Origin: Podarcis raffonei
Taxonomy: Eukaryota > Chordata > Lepidosauria > Squamata > Lacertidae
Assembly (NCBI RefSeq): GCF_027172205.1
Contig: NC_070616.1
Span: 14,870,001 to 14,934,000, forward strand
Reading direction: 5' to 3'
Length of the DNA stretch: 64,000 nt
Every line of letters starts with the position of its first letter. Position 1 is the stretch's first letter. The position numbers were made by a program, and so were the translations under genes. Below are positions 18,901 through 26,819 of this stretch, piece by piece. The notes under the pieces are model-generated. The model made no database searches. It worked only from the letters and a program-made list of their open reading frames with translations, and was not told the origin of the DNA.

Positions 18901-21762
18901 AGCCTGCAGCCACGCAGCCAACACCAGCAAAGCTGAAAGAACAGCTGAACCAATCTTCAACACAGTCTTCCATGGTGTTTGTACAGGAGGAACTTCCCTT
19001 CAGTCAGCCACAGGTATGGTGTAATGCAGTGCAAAGGGGTACGACATTCTGCAGTGATAACCTAGCCTGAATATTTTTATGTGACAAACCAATATTTATA
19101 TTACTACCAGTATAACTTATATTTACAGCATTGTTCATTTTCCAAAGTTATAAACATAAATATTCCATATTGCATGTCACATAGACTATTTAGATCACTG
19201 TATAGCTTTTGCTGAGAGACGTAATGCAGAAAGCTAGTGTGGTACAGTGGTTAGTGGGCTAAGACTGGGGAGACTTAAGTTCAAGTCCCCACTCAGCCAG
19301 AAAGCTCTCACTGGTTGACCTCCAATCTTGCTCACAAAATTCTGAGTACATATAAGATAGGGTGTAGGGAAAACCCTAGTCACTTTCTTGGTCTCCTTAA
19401 AGTAAGGGCAGGATATAAATGTTTCAAATAAATAATATGGTGTAAAGTAACATCTTCAAGGGACTGTTAAAAGGACATTTATGTGAACGCTTAATGGGAG
19501 ATTTTTTGTGCATTTTTTAAAGGAGGATCCCAGTATCAAGTGTCAGACAAATCCATCAGCAGCAGTTGTGTCTTCAGAGCAGATAGGATTCCTCCTTTCG
19601 GAGGTGGGTCCTCTCAGCAAATGTGCCAAAGATTCAGTTTCCTCCATCCAAACCAAATGCAGAGAAAGAAGGAGCAGTTCACAGAAAGGCAAATCCCCTG
19701 GTAAGAATGACAGGCTTTAAGGATTTGTTGAAATAAATGTATTGCTGTGCGCCACCTCAATCTCTGAGCTGTGTGAAATTCCTGGGCTTCCAGGTGCTTA
19801 CCCAGGAGTTGTGCTTTCTTTTGGAAACGAGGCACAGCAGAGACTGAAGTGTCTTTATGATATATGGTTTATTTACACATATATACAACCAGAGCCTTCA
19901 ATGGAAGGGTTAACAGTATTAGCACCCCAAGAGGTTTTTGTTTCTCCCATAGCCACAGGCTTGGATTCAAACAGACACCAAACATTGCTTTTGACTCTCT
20001 TTTTAGCTTGCTGCTTTTCTTCTAGGTCACACCCCTCCTAAACTCTAAATTCTGGTTTTATCTGTTGAGGGAGGGCCCCCCAACCATTTGTGTCTCCCAC
20101 GGAGCCCCTAAGCCCCCTTAAGCCTCTTTAACAGCTCATCACCCAGGCCATCACCTCACAGGAAGCTAGGTTGGCTTGATTAGATTTTAACATTTGATGG
20201 ATATAGGGATTAATGGGGTCTGGTACCCATAAACTCAAAGCAGTTTTTATACTGCTTTGGAATGTGTACCAGCCATAAGATTTGACTGTTACTTTGTATC
20301 TCTCAGGACTGAATTAGATTTGTTAAAACTGAGGGTGTTGTGTTCTCCACACTCACTATAATGTCACCTCTAAAAATGGCTATACCTTTCCCCCCGTTTT
20401 TATTGAACGGAGTAAAATTTGCAGGCATAGCAGATCATCCAGGGGTTTTGTGCAGAGCACCTTTAAACTTTGATTTTTTAAAACAAAGGGAAAGTCTACA
20501 TTTTCATTTTCTGCCATAGTTGAATGCAATTTGCAGGTATGGTCACCCCTTCTGAGGGAATGGAGCCTGCCTAATCTCACAATGATGGCTGTAGTGATTC
20601 TCCTGCAAGGACAGAATTTACCATTTTGGGGCGGGTACATAGGGGATGAAGTGGGATGGCGGTGGAAGAAAGAGCATATATCCCTAGGAATGGGGTGGGC
20701 ATGTATCACACCCCAGCAAGGGCTCAGTGTTAAAGATGGTTAGCGCTAACGAGTTTATTCATAATCAAGGTGTGAAACTGGTTAATAATCCTGGTTAGAG
20801 AATGCATCATGATTAACCTTGGCTCCAGTTTAACCTTTAACAGTGATCAGAGTGACTGAGGAAGACATTAAACATGAGAGGCAAGCAGGTAGGGGAGGGA
20901 GTGTAGGATCTGCTGACCTGCTGCTGATCACTGGACAATGATTAAGGGACAGAGTTAAATCTCTGTTTGCCCTGTCAGTAATACATTTTTAACATGAATC
21001 ACATTGTAGATGAGTAGGGGAGAACTACATGTTACATTACACTCTTGTGTCATGAAATCCTGATCCTTTGCAGAGCAAACCCTGGAAGGCGTGCACTGCA
21101 CTAGACAAGGGTTTGGCAAAAAGGAAGAGCTCCATCATTCTCTGGGACTCTGCTCGTACAGAAGTTGTTGTTTAATTTATGAATGACCTTTTGCAAGTGT
21201 TTCAAGGTAGTTAATAAATATGCCATAAATACTGCTAAACAAATTTAAACCACACAAAACAACTAAATATAGATTTTAAAATAATACAAACTGGGCAACT
21301 GGATTGAGATCTTTTGATTCAGAAACAAAAATATCTTGAAGTGCTTCTAGAATGTACAGACCCTGCGTACCTCTTGTGTGCTGTTCCACAGAACAGGGGC
21401 AGCTACCCTGAAAGCCCTGCTCTAAGTTACTACTGAGTGGGCTGGCTGGATAGCTCAGCTGGTTAGAGTGTAAGCTTCTGTTACTGCTGCCAGTGCTCTG
21501 GAACCATTTTTAATTTACTGACATGGGGCTTGAATCTCCCAAGGATAAAGGCAGGTATTGGTGGGTGAGTTTCATGTGGAAAGTAACTGGCAAGGGAAGG
21601 CCTGAGCACGCATTTTTGCCTCTTAAGATGTAGCATGCATTTCCAGTGCCCTCCAAAGCAGATATTGAATTGCCCTTTCCATTCCTCCTAGATCTACATC
21701 TGCTAGTGGATGTGGCTTGCAAACAAGAACATTTTCCAAAGGAAGAAGAATTAAGGGAGTGA
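6141..21762 (+). CDS. HSF5: HSF5, heat shock factor family member 5 (complete, six coding exons)
   Basis: Joined exons 6141-6915, 13407-13778, 17006-17103, 18483-19013, 19523-19700 and 21692-21762 give 2025 bases, 674 codons plus TGA, with every junction in frame. HSF5 is a divergent HSF-family transcription factor known for a role in male meiosis. The N-terminus has the HSF winged-helix domain (PINPNNFPAKLWRLV, then FKTTNFTSFIRQLNLYGFR, then HFRRDRPDLLVHLKRL). The rest is low-complexity or HSF5-specific, including TLQPSATSV, MVKVEPVE and a short conserved C-terminus starting DLHLLVDVACKQ. The human protein is about 596 residues; the excess here lies mainly in exon 1 Gly, Ser and Ala runs. 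The start ATG at 6141 has a strong context (GCGCCATGG). HSF5 sits between MTMR4 and RNF43, as in mammals. Confidence 0.93.
7125..7212. repeat. Short palindromic interspersed repeat (GTGAGCTC...GAGCTTACTTCTGAGTAG)
   Basis: The segment has inverted arms (TACCTAGGAGTGAGCTC and GAGCTTACTTCTGAGTAG) around a short centre, like the common amniote MITE with an AGTAAGTCCC arm. A weak relative lies at about 48540-48610. Confidence 0.45.
7774..9675 (-). mobile_element. Non-autonomous L1-derived element with its own ORF
   Basis: A 1.9 kb insertion in HSF5 intron 1 is bounded by a perfect 17-bp target-site duplication, TGTAGCTGCAGTTACTC, at 7757-7773 and 9676-9692. Read on the minus strand, its first ~445 bases match the 5' UTR of the full-length L1 at 30004 almost block for block (GGCGGATTCCCTC, AATCACAGGCGGTGAAGCC, GTCGGAGAGCGCTGA, AACAGGAAGTC). 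The last ~150 bases (GAGGTCAGGGAAATATGTT ... AATAAATATCTT plus A-tail) match the 3' end of that L1. Between them lies a different open reading frame and no endonuclease or reverse transcriptase. It must have been mobilised in trans by an L1 of this lineage. The identical duplications suggest a fairly recent insertion. Confidence 0.88.
8232..8846 (-). CDS. 204-residue protein of the non-autonomous L1 derivative, function unknown
   Basis: The frame runs from ATG at 8846 (context AAGAATGG) to a stop at 8232. Residues about 8-55 show a heptad-like hydrophobic pattern (LDRVFVLLGKLQGQIDVLA, then VNKLIEFDKDL), suggesting a coiled coil. The middle is acidic (EKEIYVVPEEKEGG) and the C-terminal half is charged, with MLKIWFELEIEERRDLLMW and LELLRDLVFNIKDYQKNRQR. 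No RRM, zinc knuckle, endonuclease or reverse transcriptase is visible, and it does not resemble ORF1p of the L1 at 30959. By analogy with ORF1p the coiled coil might support oligomerisation or RNP assembly; that is inference. The frame is uninterrupted, so it may have been under selection until recently. Confidence 0.6.
   Translation of the reverse strand: MAEGGEIHAKLDRVFVLLGKLQGQIDVLATNVATLDLTVNKLIEFDKDLTQEVHAAGQEEKLENFESVEKEIYVVPEEKEGGAVMLQTTKESQRPNMMATKENKNLMLKIWFELEIEERRDLLMWRSEDPRITNLIKMGTFGLERSKKQDSGSTFKYGGLAGRNMDPIRLELLRDLVFNIKDYQKNRQRGIERELRASDVRSPG
11300..12000 (-). mobile_element. L2-like LINE 3' fragment
   Basis: On the minus strand one frame reads LKQLHWLPIYFWTQINVLV followed by IKAVHDLGPEFLNN, the L2-clade ORF2 C-terminal pattern (LHWLPVxxRxxFK then ALHGLGPxYL). 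A 3' UTR ends at about 11300. Several stops and shifts show that it is old. Confidence 0.65.
12127..12285 (-). mobile_element. CR1-like LINE 3' fragment (AGTCCAGCATCCTGTTCTC family)
   Basis: It contains CTAGTCCAGCATTCTGTTCTC, CCCACAAGCAGAAG and CAGTTGGTATTCAG in order. These blocks recur in at least ten other copies in this window, some of which encode the CR1-like ORF2 terminus when read in the opposite direction. Confidence 0.65.
12960..13250. repeat. AT-rich interspersed repeat, family not identified
   Basis: Recurring short blocks (CACATTTCTGCA, AAATGTG, ATGCATTTTTGTGCACA) suggest internal duplication. A similar texture is seen at about 58310-58560. The family cannot be named. Confidence 0.3.
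13407..13778 (+). CDS. HSF5: HSF5 coding exon 2
   Basis: A 372-base exon with both junctions in phase 1; acceptor CCCCTATGCAG, donor GTAACC at 13779. It encodes APLTLGQFHRSFRRDNLSPY through YSQAYYPT. The FHRSFRRD and FPVLQRFPTEVTYTLQPS blocks agree with mammalian HSF5 from memory. No catalytic or binding motif is visible; it probably forms the linker and regulatory region after the DNA-binding domain. Confidence 0.9.
13779..17005 (+). other. HSF5: HSF5 intron 2
   Basis: A 3.2 kb phase-1 intron that is AT-rich and largely free of recognisable repeats. The acceptor at 17004-17005 follows a long pyrimidine tract. Confidence 0.75.
17006..17103 (+). CDS. HSF5: HSF5 coding exon 3
   Basis: A 98-base exon, phase 1 in and phase 0 out; acceptor CCCCTTTCCAG, donor GTGAGT at 17104. 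It encodes VLQCCSPPTHMDPLSGC and a Ser/Thr-rich end THCSYFQ, matching mammalian HSF5 in order and content. It is short and easily missed by ORF length alone. Confidence 0.88.
17450..17567 (-). mobile_element. CR1 fragment, minus strand
   Basis: ATAATCAGAGAGCTGGAAGG at the left and CAGATGTCCATCCAGTCTCT at the right are the reverse complement of a CR1 3' region (SLDGHL-coding part, then the TTCCAGCTC tail). Confidence 0.5.
17879..17900. repeat. (AC)n microsatellite
   Basis: A run of about eleven AC units in HSF5 intron 3. Confidence 0.9.
18035..18185 (+). mobile_element. tRNA-Ala-like SINE
   Basis: The head has AGCTCAGTGGTAGAACACC (A box) and GGTTCAATTCCC (B box), closest to tRNA-Ala. The body ends in GTATAAGAAGCTTTCCGTGTTCATATG, the end block shared by decayed relatives at 28010-28185, 49920-50030, 50328-50460 and 50525-50665. 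Confidence 0.6.
18483..19013 (+). CDS. HSF5: HSF5 coding exon 4
   Basis: A 531-base exon, phase 0 on both sides; acceptor TACCTTGCCAG, donor GTATGG at 19014. It encodes 177 residues including MQSSYPVEFLPSNW, EVNLEAVFQIVDEMHSSPKL, EMVKVEPVE (a possible sumoylation-type VKVE site, inference), LEPLTPVGSDI and SLPQSPEFIYTIHT, all recognisable from mammalian HSF5. The C-terminal part is Gln/Thr-rich, as in activation or regulatory regions. Confidence 0.92.
19014..19522 (+). other. HSF5: HSF5 intron 4
   Basis: A 509-base phase-0 intron, mostly occupied by a tRNA-derived SINE. Confidence 0.8.
19235..19440 (+). mobile_element. tRNA-derived SINE (GTGGTACAGTGGTTAG family)
   Basis: The A-box region CTAGTGTGGTACAGTGGTTAG, the B box AGTTCAAGTCCCC and the end TATAAATGTTTCAAATAAATA match a common squamate SINE layout. 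Other copies lie at 45580-45770, 46865-47085, 56288-56470 and 58592-58800. Confidence 0.65.
19523..19700 (+). CDS. HSF5: HSF5 coding exon 5
   Basis: A 178-base exon, phase 0 in and phase 1 out; acceptor TTTTTTAAAG, donor GTAAGA at 19701. It encodes EDPSIKCQTN, SEQIGFLLSEVGP and a basic Ser-rich end ERRSSSQKGKSP. The SEQxGFLxSExGP block and final KSP match mammalian HSF5. Confidence 0.88.
19701..21691 (+). other. HSF5: HSF5 intron 5
   Basis: A 2.0 kb phase-1 intron. A partial tRNA-Ile-like SINE head (GGATAGCTCAGCTGGTTAGAG) lies at about 21447-21475. Nothing else is recognised. Confidence 0.75.
21692..21762 (+). CDS. HSF5: HSF5 terminal coding exon 6
   Basis: The coding part is only 71 bases. 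The acceptor is CATTCCTCCTAG ending at 21691. The first two bases complete an Asp codon begun in exon 5, and the frame reads DLHLLVDVACKQEHFPKEEE with a TGA at 21760-21762. This short C-terminus is strongly conserved in mammals, which shows that the gene continues past exon 5. Confidence 0.88.
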
Positions 21763-24600
21763 GAACTTGGTGGAAACTGTGTGCAAATGCTGAGTAGTGG
21801 CCAGCTGGGGAAGAGCAGTGCCTTTCACTCCAAAAGGACTTTGGATACTTTTACTTCGTTATTAACAAAACACTCTCCTTATCTGGTCATTTTTGTTTCA
21901 CATGTAAATAGTCCCGTCATTGTTTTTATTATACCTCTTTCATAGGTTTAAATATTTTTTCTGGTCAATTTCTCCTGATTTATTTGCCCAAAATCTTTAA
22001 AAGTAGAAAACATGGTCTCTTGATAAACAGGAAAACTTAACATCCTCAGGGAGCTGTTCCAGTTGCAGAATGTTCTTTGTTTTGCACTGGAATGTCTACA
22101 CTGTGTTGTAGCAAACAGCAGCAGCAACTTCTCCCACCCTTAGGACTGTTTAAAATTCATTTGGACAGCATTTAAAGGTGGAGGGTTTTCTCAAAGGAAC
22201 TTGAGGTCTCAAAATCTGAGGTCCAAATTGGTCATTAATTCTAGAAAGGCACTCAGAATGATGAGCTCATATTCTAGGTGATTGCACAGGAAGTTTTCTT
22301 CTTTTTGCATTTGTTCCTTTTCAACAGCAAATATTATCTTGTCTAAGAGAACAGCTGCTGCATATTTTATGTTAATGTAGCATTCTTGGGCTTTAATAAT
22401 TTCCTCATTCTAGAGACACTTTATAATAATTAGTTAAGGCAATTGTTGTTTTACTATATTGCTTAGTTTAAATATATCTTCTCAGGCTATTTTAACTTGT
22501 TTAACGTAATTATATTTATTGATAATATATGTTAAAGAGCCATGTCTTTGCACTCCTATTTATTTGTGTTGTAAGTATATTGGTATATATGTGTGTGTGT
22601 TTGTGTGTGAATGATGTAGCACGGTGAGAATGTGCTTTAAGCTAGTTCACTCATATTTTCAGTGTCAAATTCTGCAACTGTGAAAAATGCACAAGAAAGT
22701 ACTTGAAAAAAGCAGAGAGAACAAACAGATCTGCAGCTTATTGCTCTCTTACATTCGTTATCTCCCAGTACCCATGTGAACAGCAGGATGAACCAAGGTC
22801 AGATGTACATACTCGGCTGGAGCCTCATATTAGACAGAGATCTTAATGTTATGTCTTTTCCTTCAGAAATGCCATTGCATATCTTACCAGATATTTTGAA
22901 TACTTTGAGATAGCCCTCAATTAGTCTTCTGCAACCTTGTTTGTCCATCTTGAAATTCAGTATTATTTTAAAACAAGCAGGTCAAATTGAGCTGGGAAAT
23001 GCTATTGTAATCAGGGACTATCTAGCAGAGTCTCTATGAGATGCTGAAACTGAATGGTAAGAGTTGTAGTAGTCATGTTGCTTGAATCCAAAATAGCTTA
23101 GCGATGGGTGTTTGGCGCCAGACTAGTATTGATCCATATTAATGCGGGCAAAGCTGATTTTTTAACACTCCTTCATAGGATTATTCCAAAATATCTCTAG
23201 TAGTCATTTATGAGCAATCAGTAAAGTAAGAGCTTTCACATGGGTCTGCAGTTTTAAAGCGGAATTAGGAAATTGTAGTATTTATTATCTTTCTCCTGTC
23301 CATGAGCTAACTGAAACAAAGAGGCCAAGGAGCTGGATCTCCTGCCATATTTATAGGCACAATTATTTAATTTTACTGGCTCTTGAGCATTTGTAAGATA
23401 GCAAAAGAGAAAGGACATTCACACTGTCTAAAGAAATCTGCTTAGAAATCTGCACAGTATCGCTGAAACTAATAGAACAGGGTTAACTCTCCAGAACAGT
23501 CTTCTCAGTGTTTCCACAGTTTTAGCCCTAATGTATGTAGTCAATAAACAATAAAGTGCCCACTCCAAAGAAGTCTACAGTTTCGTAGTTTGTTTTAAAT
23601 TGAGTAGTGAATTACAAAAACATCCCACCCACTAAGTGTGAAAGGAGACTTGCATATCCATTGAGTTGTAACCTTCTACTGTAATGGTACAATTCTGTCT
23701 TAAAGATCCAACAGCCAAGAAGCCTTAGGGAGTGATGGAGGTACTGTTCTGCCGCTGAAGACATAGCCACACCAGTGGAATGACTGGCAGACCTCCCCTA
23801 GTATGTTGGTGGAAGCCTCCGCCAGTGTGGATGATCTGGAGTGGACAGAAACAGGGTGTATTGTGGGCATAAAAGTGTTACTCTGTATTGCTCCTCTTTA
23901 TTTAAAGCAAGAAGTTAGAAACCATCGTACTTAACACTTTCAACCTAGATAATGACAGATAATTAACTAACAGAGTTCACAGAACTATAGTACTGTATCC
24001 ATATTCAGCTTGCCACAATTGTACAAAAGGTGAAGCTGGCTAAATGTTTGGATTTTGGCAGTTTTCCTTCTTTTATTTCAGATGATATAGTTTTTCTCTG
24101 TACCTAAACTGATTTTATTGAAAAAATAGATTTTGTCACAAGTTTCTGTACATTGCAGGATACTTGACTTTCTAGTAACCTGAACACTGTAACCAGTATA
24201 TCACATGTGAAGTTACAACTCCCACTTGCAAACTTACTCACCTCTTAGTGATGTCAGAGGAGAATAATACAGTAGTTGAATTCCAGGTCTCTGACATCAG
24301 CATGACCTGAAATCTTCCTTGCAGTGGCTACGGCGGGATGGGGTGGGGTGGCGGCAGTGGTGGAAACATATCCTAAATCAAAATTAACAAGAGCTGAAGA
24401 AAAACTGTGGGATACACAGTTCTCCTGGCTGTGAATTGATTCTTGCTCCTGTGTGGAAGTGACTTACAGATACTAGCCTCTGTGCTATTTAAAGTGCTAC
24501 AGTGAAGCTGGTTAGCCTACACTGGCAAATGAAGGAGCCCTAACAAATTTTTTGGACTGAACTCATTTGACTTTTAATTTCCATCTGTGCTCTTGTTGCG
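21763..24600 (+). other. HSF5 3' UTR and repeat-poor 3' flank
   Basis: About 2.8 kb without any recognised mobile element, unusual for this window. Two overlapping AATAAA hexamers at 23543-23548 and 23550-23555 could end the HSF5 3' UTR. A short TG run is near 22590. The remainder may hold regulatory DNA for either neighbour. Confidence 0.4.
23543..23555 (+). terminator. Candidate HSF5 poly(A) signals (two AATAAA)
   Basis: AATAAACAATAAA is 1.8 kb downstream of the stop. Position and tandem hexamers are the only support. Confidence 0.3.
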
Positions 24601-25340
24601 TGCAGTTCTTTGGAAGGGAGAAGTGAGCAAATCTGGCTTGCATAGAACAGATGATTCGGTTGTCAGAAGCGAAGTGAAGGCTGTACTTGAATGCAGTTTA
24701 GCCGTGGATCAGGAGAGGGAGTCTAGGAGCTCTGAAAACCAGATTTAGGGGGTGGGGTCGTTGCCTTTGGCTGCTCCACCCTCACTTTGTGTCAGCAGGT
24801 AGAAAGTGCTTGCAGTCCCAGGGGAGGGAGGCAGAGAGCAGAGAGTACAAGCTACGAGCCACAGGTTTTTTTGGAAGGGTTTTTGCCTCCCAGGAGCTGA
24901 TCCAGTGGTGCTGTTCTGGAAAGGAAGCTCTCCCACGACCTCTGCAGAGCTGCCCAAGTCCACTCTACCCCACGGGTCCCTGCTACTCCTTTGAAGAACA
25001 AGATCACATTCGCCCTTAAAGCAACCTTCCGAAGTTTGCCGCTGGATTTCTGCTGTTTGAAGCAACTTCTTTCCTGCTCCCTGCTCAGACTTGCTTACTG
25101 TATCTGCTGAAAGAAGGGGAAGTTGTTCTGCTCAAACTCAAAAGGAGTTTTCAGAAGTGCTCCTGGATTCCTAGCAAGATTTTTTTTAGGTTGCTTTGGA
25201 AGCTAGATTGTCGCCACGCCTGGCCCACGAGTCTTCAGCCTGGAGTCAATTTTTCCTTCTGATTCAGACTGGAATTTCACATTTACCTGTATAGAATGTC
25301 TCTGCAAGTCTCCTCACTCTCCCCTCACTCCCTGAAATCT
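24600..25340 (+). promoter_or_regulatory. RNF43: Possible RNF43 promoter and non-coding exon 1
   Basis: RNF43 in mammals has its start codon in exon 2, so a non-coding exon is expected upstream. A moderately GC-rich stretch ends in an optimal donor, GTAAGTAAG, at 25341. No TATA box was identified. This is placement by inference only. Confidence 0.3.
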
Positions 25341-26582
25341 GTAAGTAAGATTCAGCACACATTTTGATTGATTACTGAAATATTTTTTTGTCCAGGATTT
25401 GTAGTGAACCTTCCAGCTGTTACTTAAACCCAGAGGCAAACTACATACCAGGTTTGCATGCCACTTAAAAAAAATATTTTCCCTCCTTTACTTGACTGAA
25501 CAAACATTTTCGCAGATAAATGTCTATGACTTTCTGCAGTCATGAAGATTTCCGGTGGATATTTTTTTTCTAATGTTTAGGATGCCTTCTTTCATGTTTT
25601 CGGTAATGCACATCTAAAAGCGGATATATTAATTCCAAGATTCGTATAGGAATGGAATAAAACGCACAGGTGTCTCTCTCCGTAGTTGTTTTTCCTGTTT
25701 GGGGCCTTTTTAAATTTCCGAGATCTGAAAAACATCTGAGCAATGTCTTGTTCCTTTCATGAATTTAGGGAGTTGCAGATTATACCATCTGAATTAAAAA
25801 TGACAAACGGGTGGAAAATTCCAACCTAGAAGATTGATTTTAATACCCACAACCAGAGGCAGGTGGAGAGAAATAGATGAAGACATAGCTGATGACAGTG
25901 ATCTTAATTTAACATGAAAAAAACTGGTTGACTGTTCTGACTCCTAAATGGAGCCCCTTTCCAGTCACCATTGCCTGTTCATGTGTAGCATGAAAAGGAG
26001 AGAGAGAGAAGAATAGTTAATGTTCTTGGAGAGGAGTAGATGGGAAAAGTAACTCACTGGTCAGAAGTCAACAAGGGCTGCTAAGGCCATCTGATATCAG
26101 GAGATTGGCCCTGTTTGCCATCCTAGGATATAAGAGGCTAAAAGGATTTGGGAAGCAGAGATTGTCTTTCCATGGGGAACTGCCTCTCTCCAACCACCAG
26201 CTCTGACACCCTTCCCAGAAGAACCCAAGAGCTCTTTGTACCCTACGCTCCCCGAGCCCCCTTGGTTCTGCTTACAACGTCTGAGTTCATCTGGAGAAGG
26301 AGGAGGAGGAGGACCTGACCTGATCCTTGTAATCTTGTGGAGCTTGAGGCCTTCATACACGTGGCACGGAGAAACCCTCCTAGCACGGGGGAAACGAGAA
26401 CCCGGAGGTAGGGACGGCAGGTAACCCTGCTCTGTTTTCTCCTCTGACCCATTGACTGCTGCTGCCACACGGAGGGCTTCTAATCCTCAACAATTTTTGC
26501 CTGTTGTTGGAACCTGCTGGCAGGGTGAGGACACATTCCTGAGCAGTATGTGTGGCCAGAGCGCACTGCTGCACCTGGGAGC
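25341..26582 (+). other. RNF43: Possible RNF43 intron 1 and 5' UTR
   Basis: No repeat was recognised. Candidate acceptors before the start codon are CTGCTGGCAG ending at 26523 and CCTGAGCAG ending at 26546; the sequence does not decide between them. Confidence 0.3.
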
Positions 26583-26819
26583 ATGAGTGTTGGCCCCCAG
26601 CTACAGCTGGCAGTCCTCTGGCCTTGGCTGCTAATGGCTACGCTGCAGATACGCTTGGGCTACTCAGGACTGGCTCTGGTGGCGGCCATGGAAGCCGAGC
26701 GCTCTTTGGCCCAGAAGGCAATCATCCGGGTGATCCCTCTGAAGCTGGAGCCCCTCACACTGGAAGGAGTCTTCGCAAGTGTGGCCGAGGTCACCCCAGC
26801 TGAAGGGAAACTGCTGCAG
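26583..26819 (+). CDS. RNF43: RNF43 coding exon 2 (signal peptide and PA domain start)
   Basis: 79 codons from ATG at 26583 to CAG, donor GTAAGA at 26820. Residues about 8-22 ([15 protein letters not shown]) form the hydrophobic core of a signal peptide. The PA domain begins around [11 protein letters not shown]. The start is chosen because the leader resembles mammalian RNF43 from that Met on. Upstream in-frame sequence is open but not conserved as far as I can tell. Confidence 0.92.
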
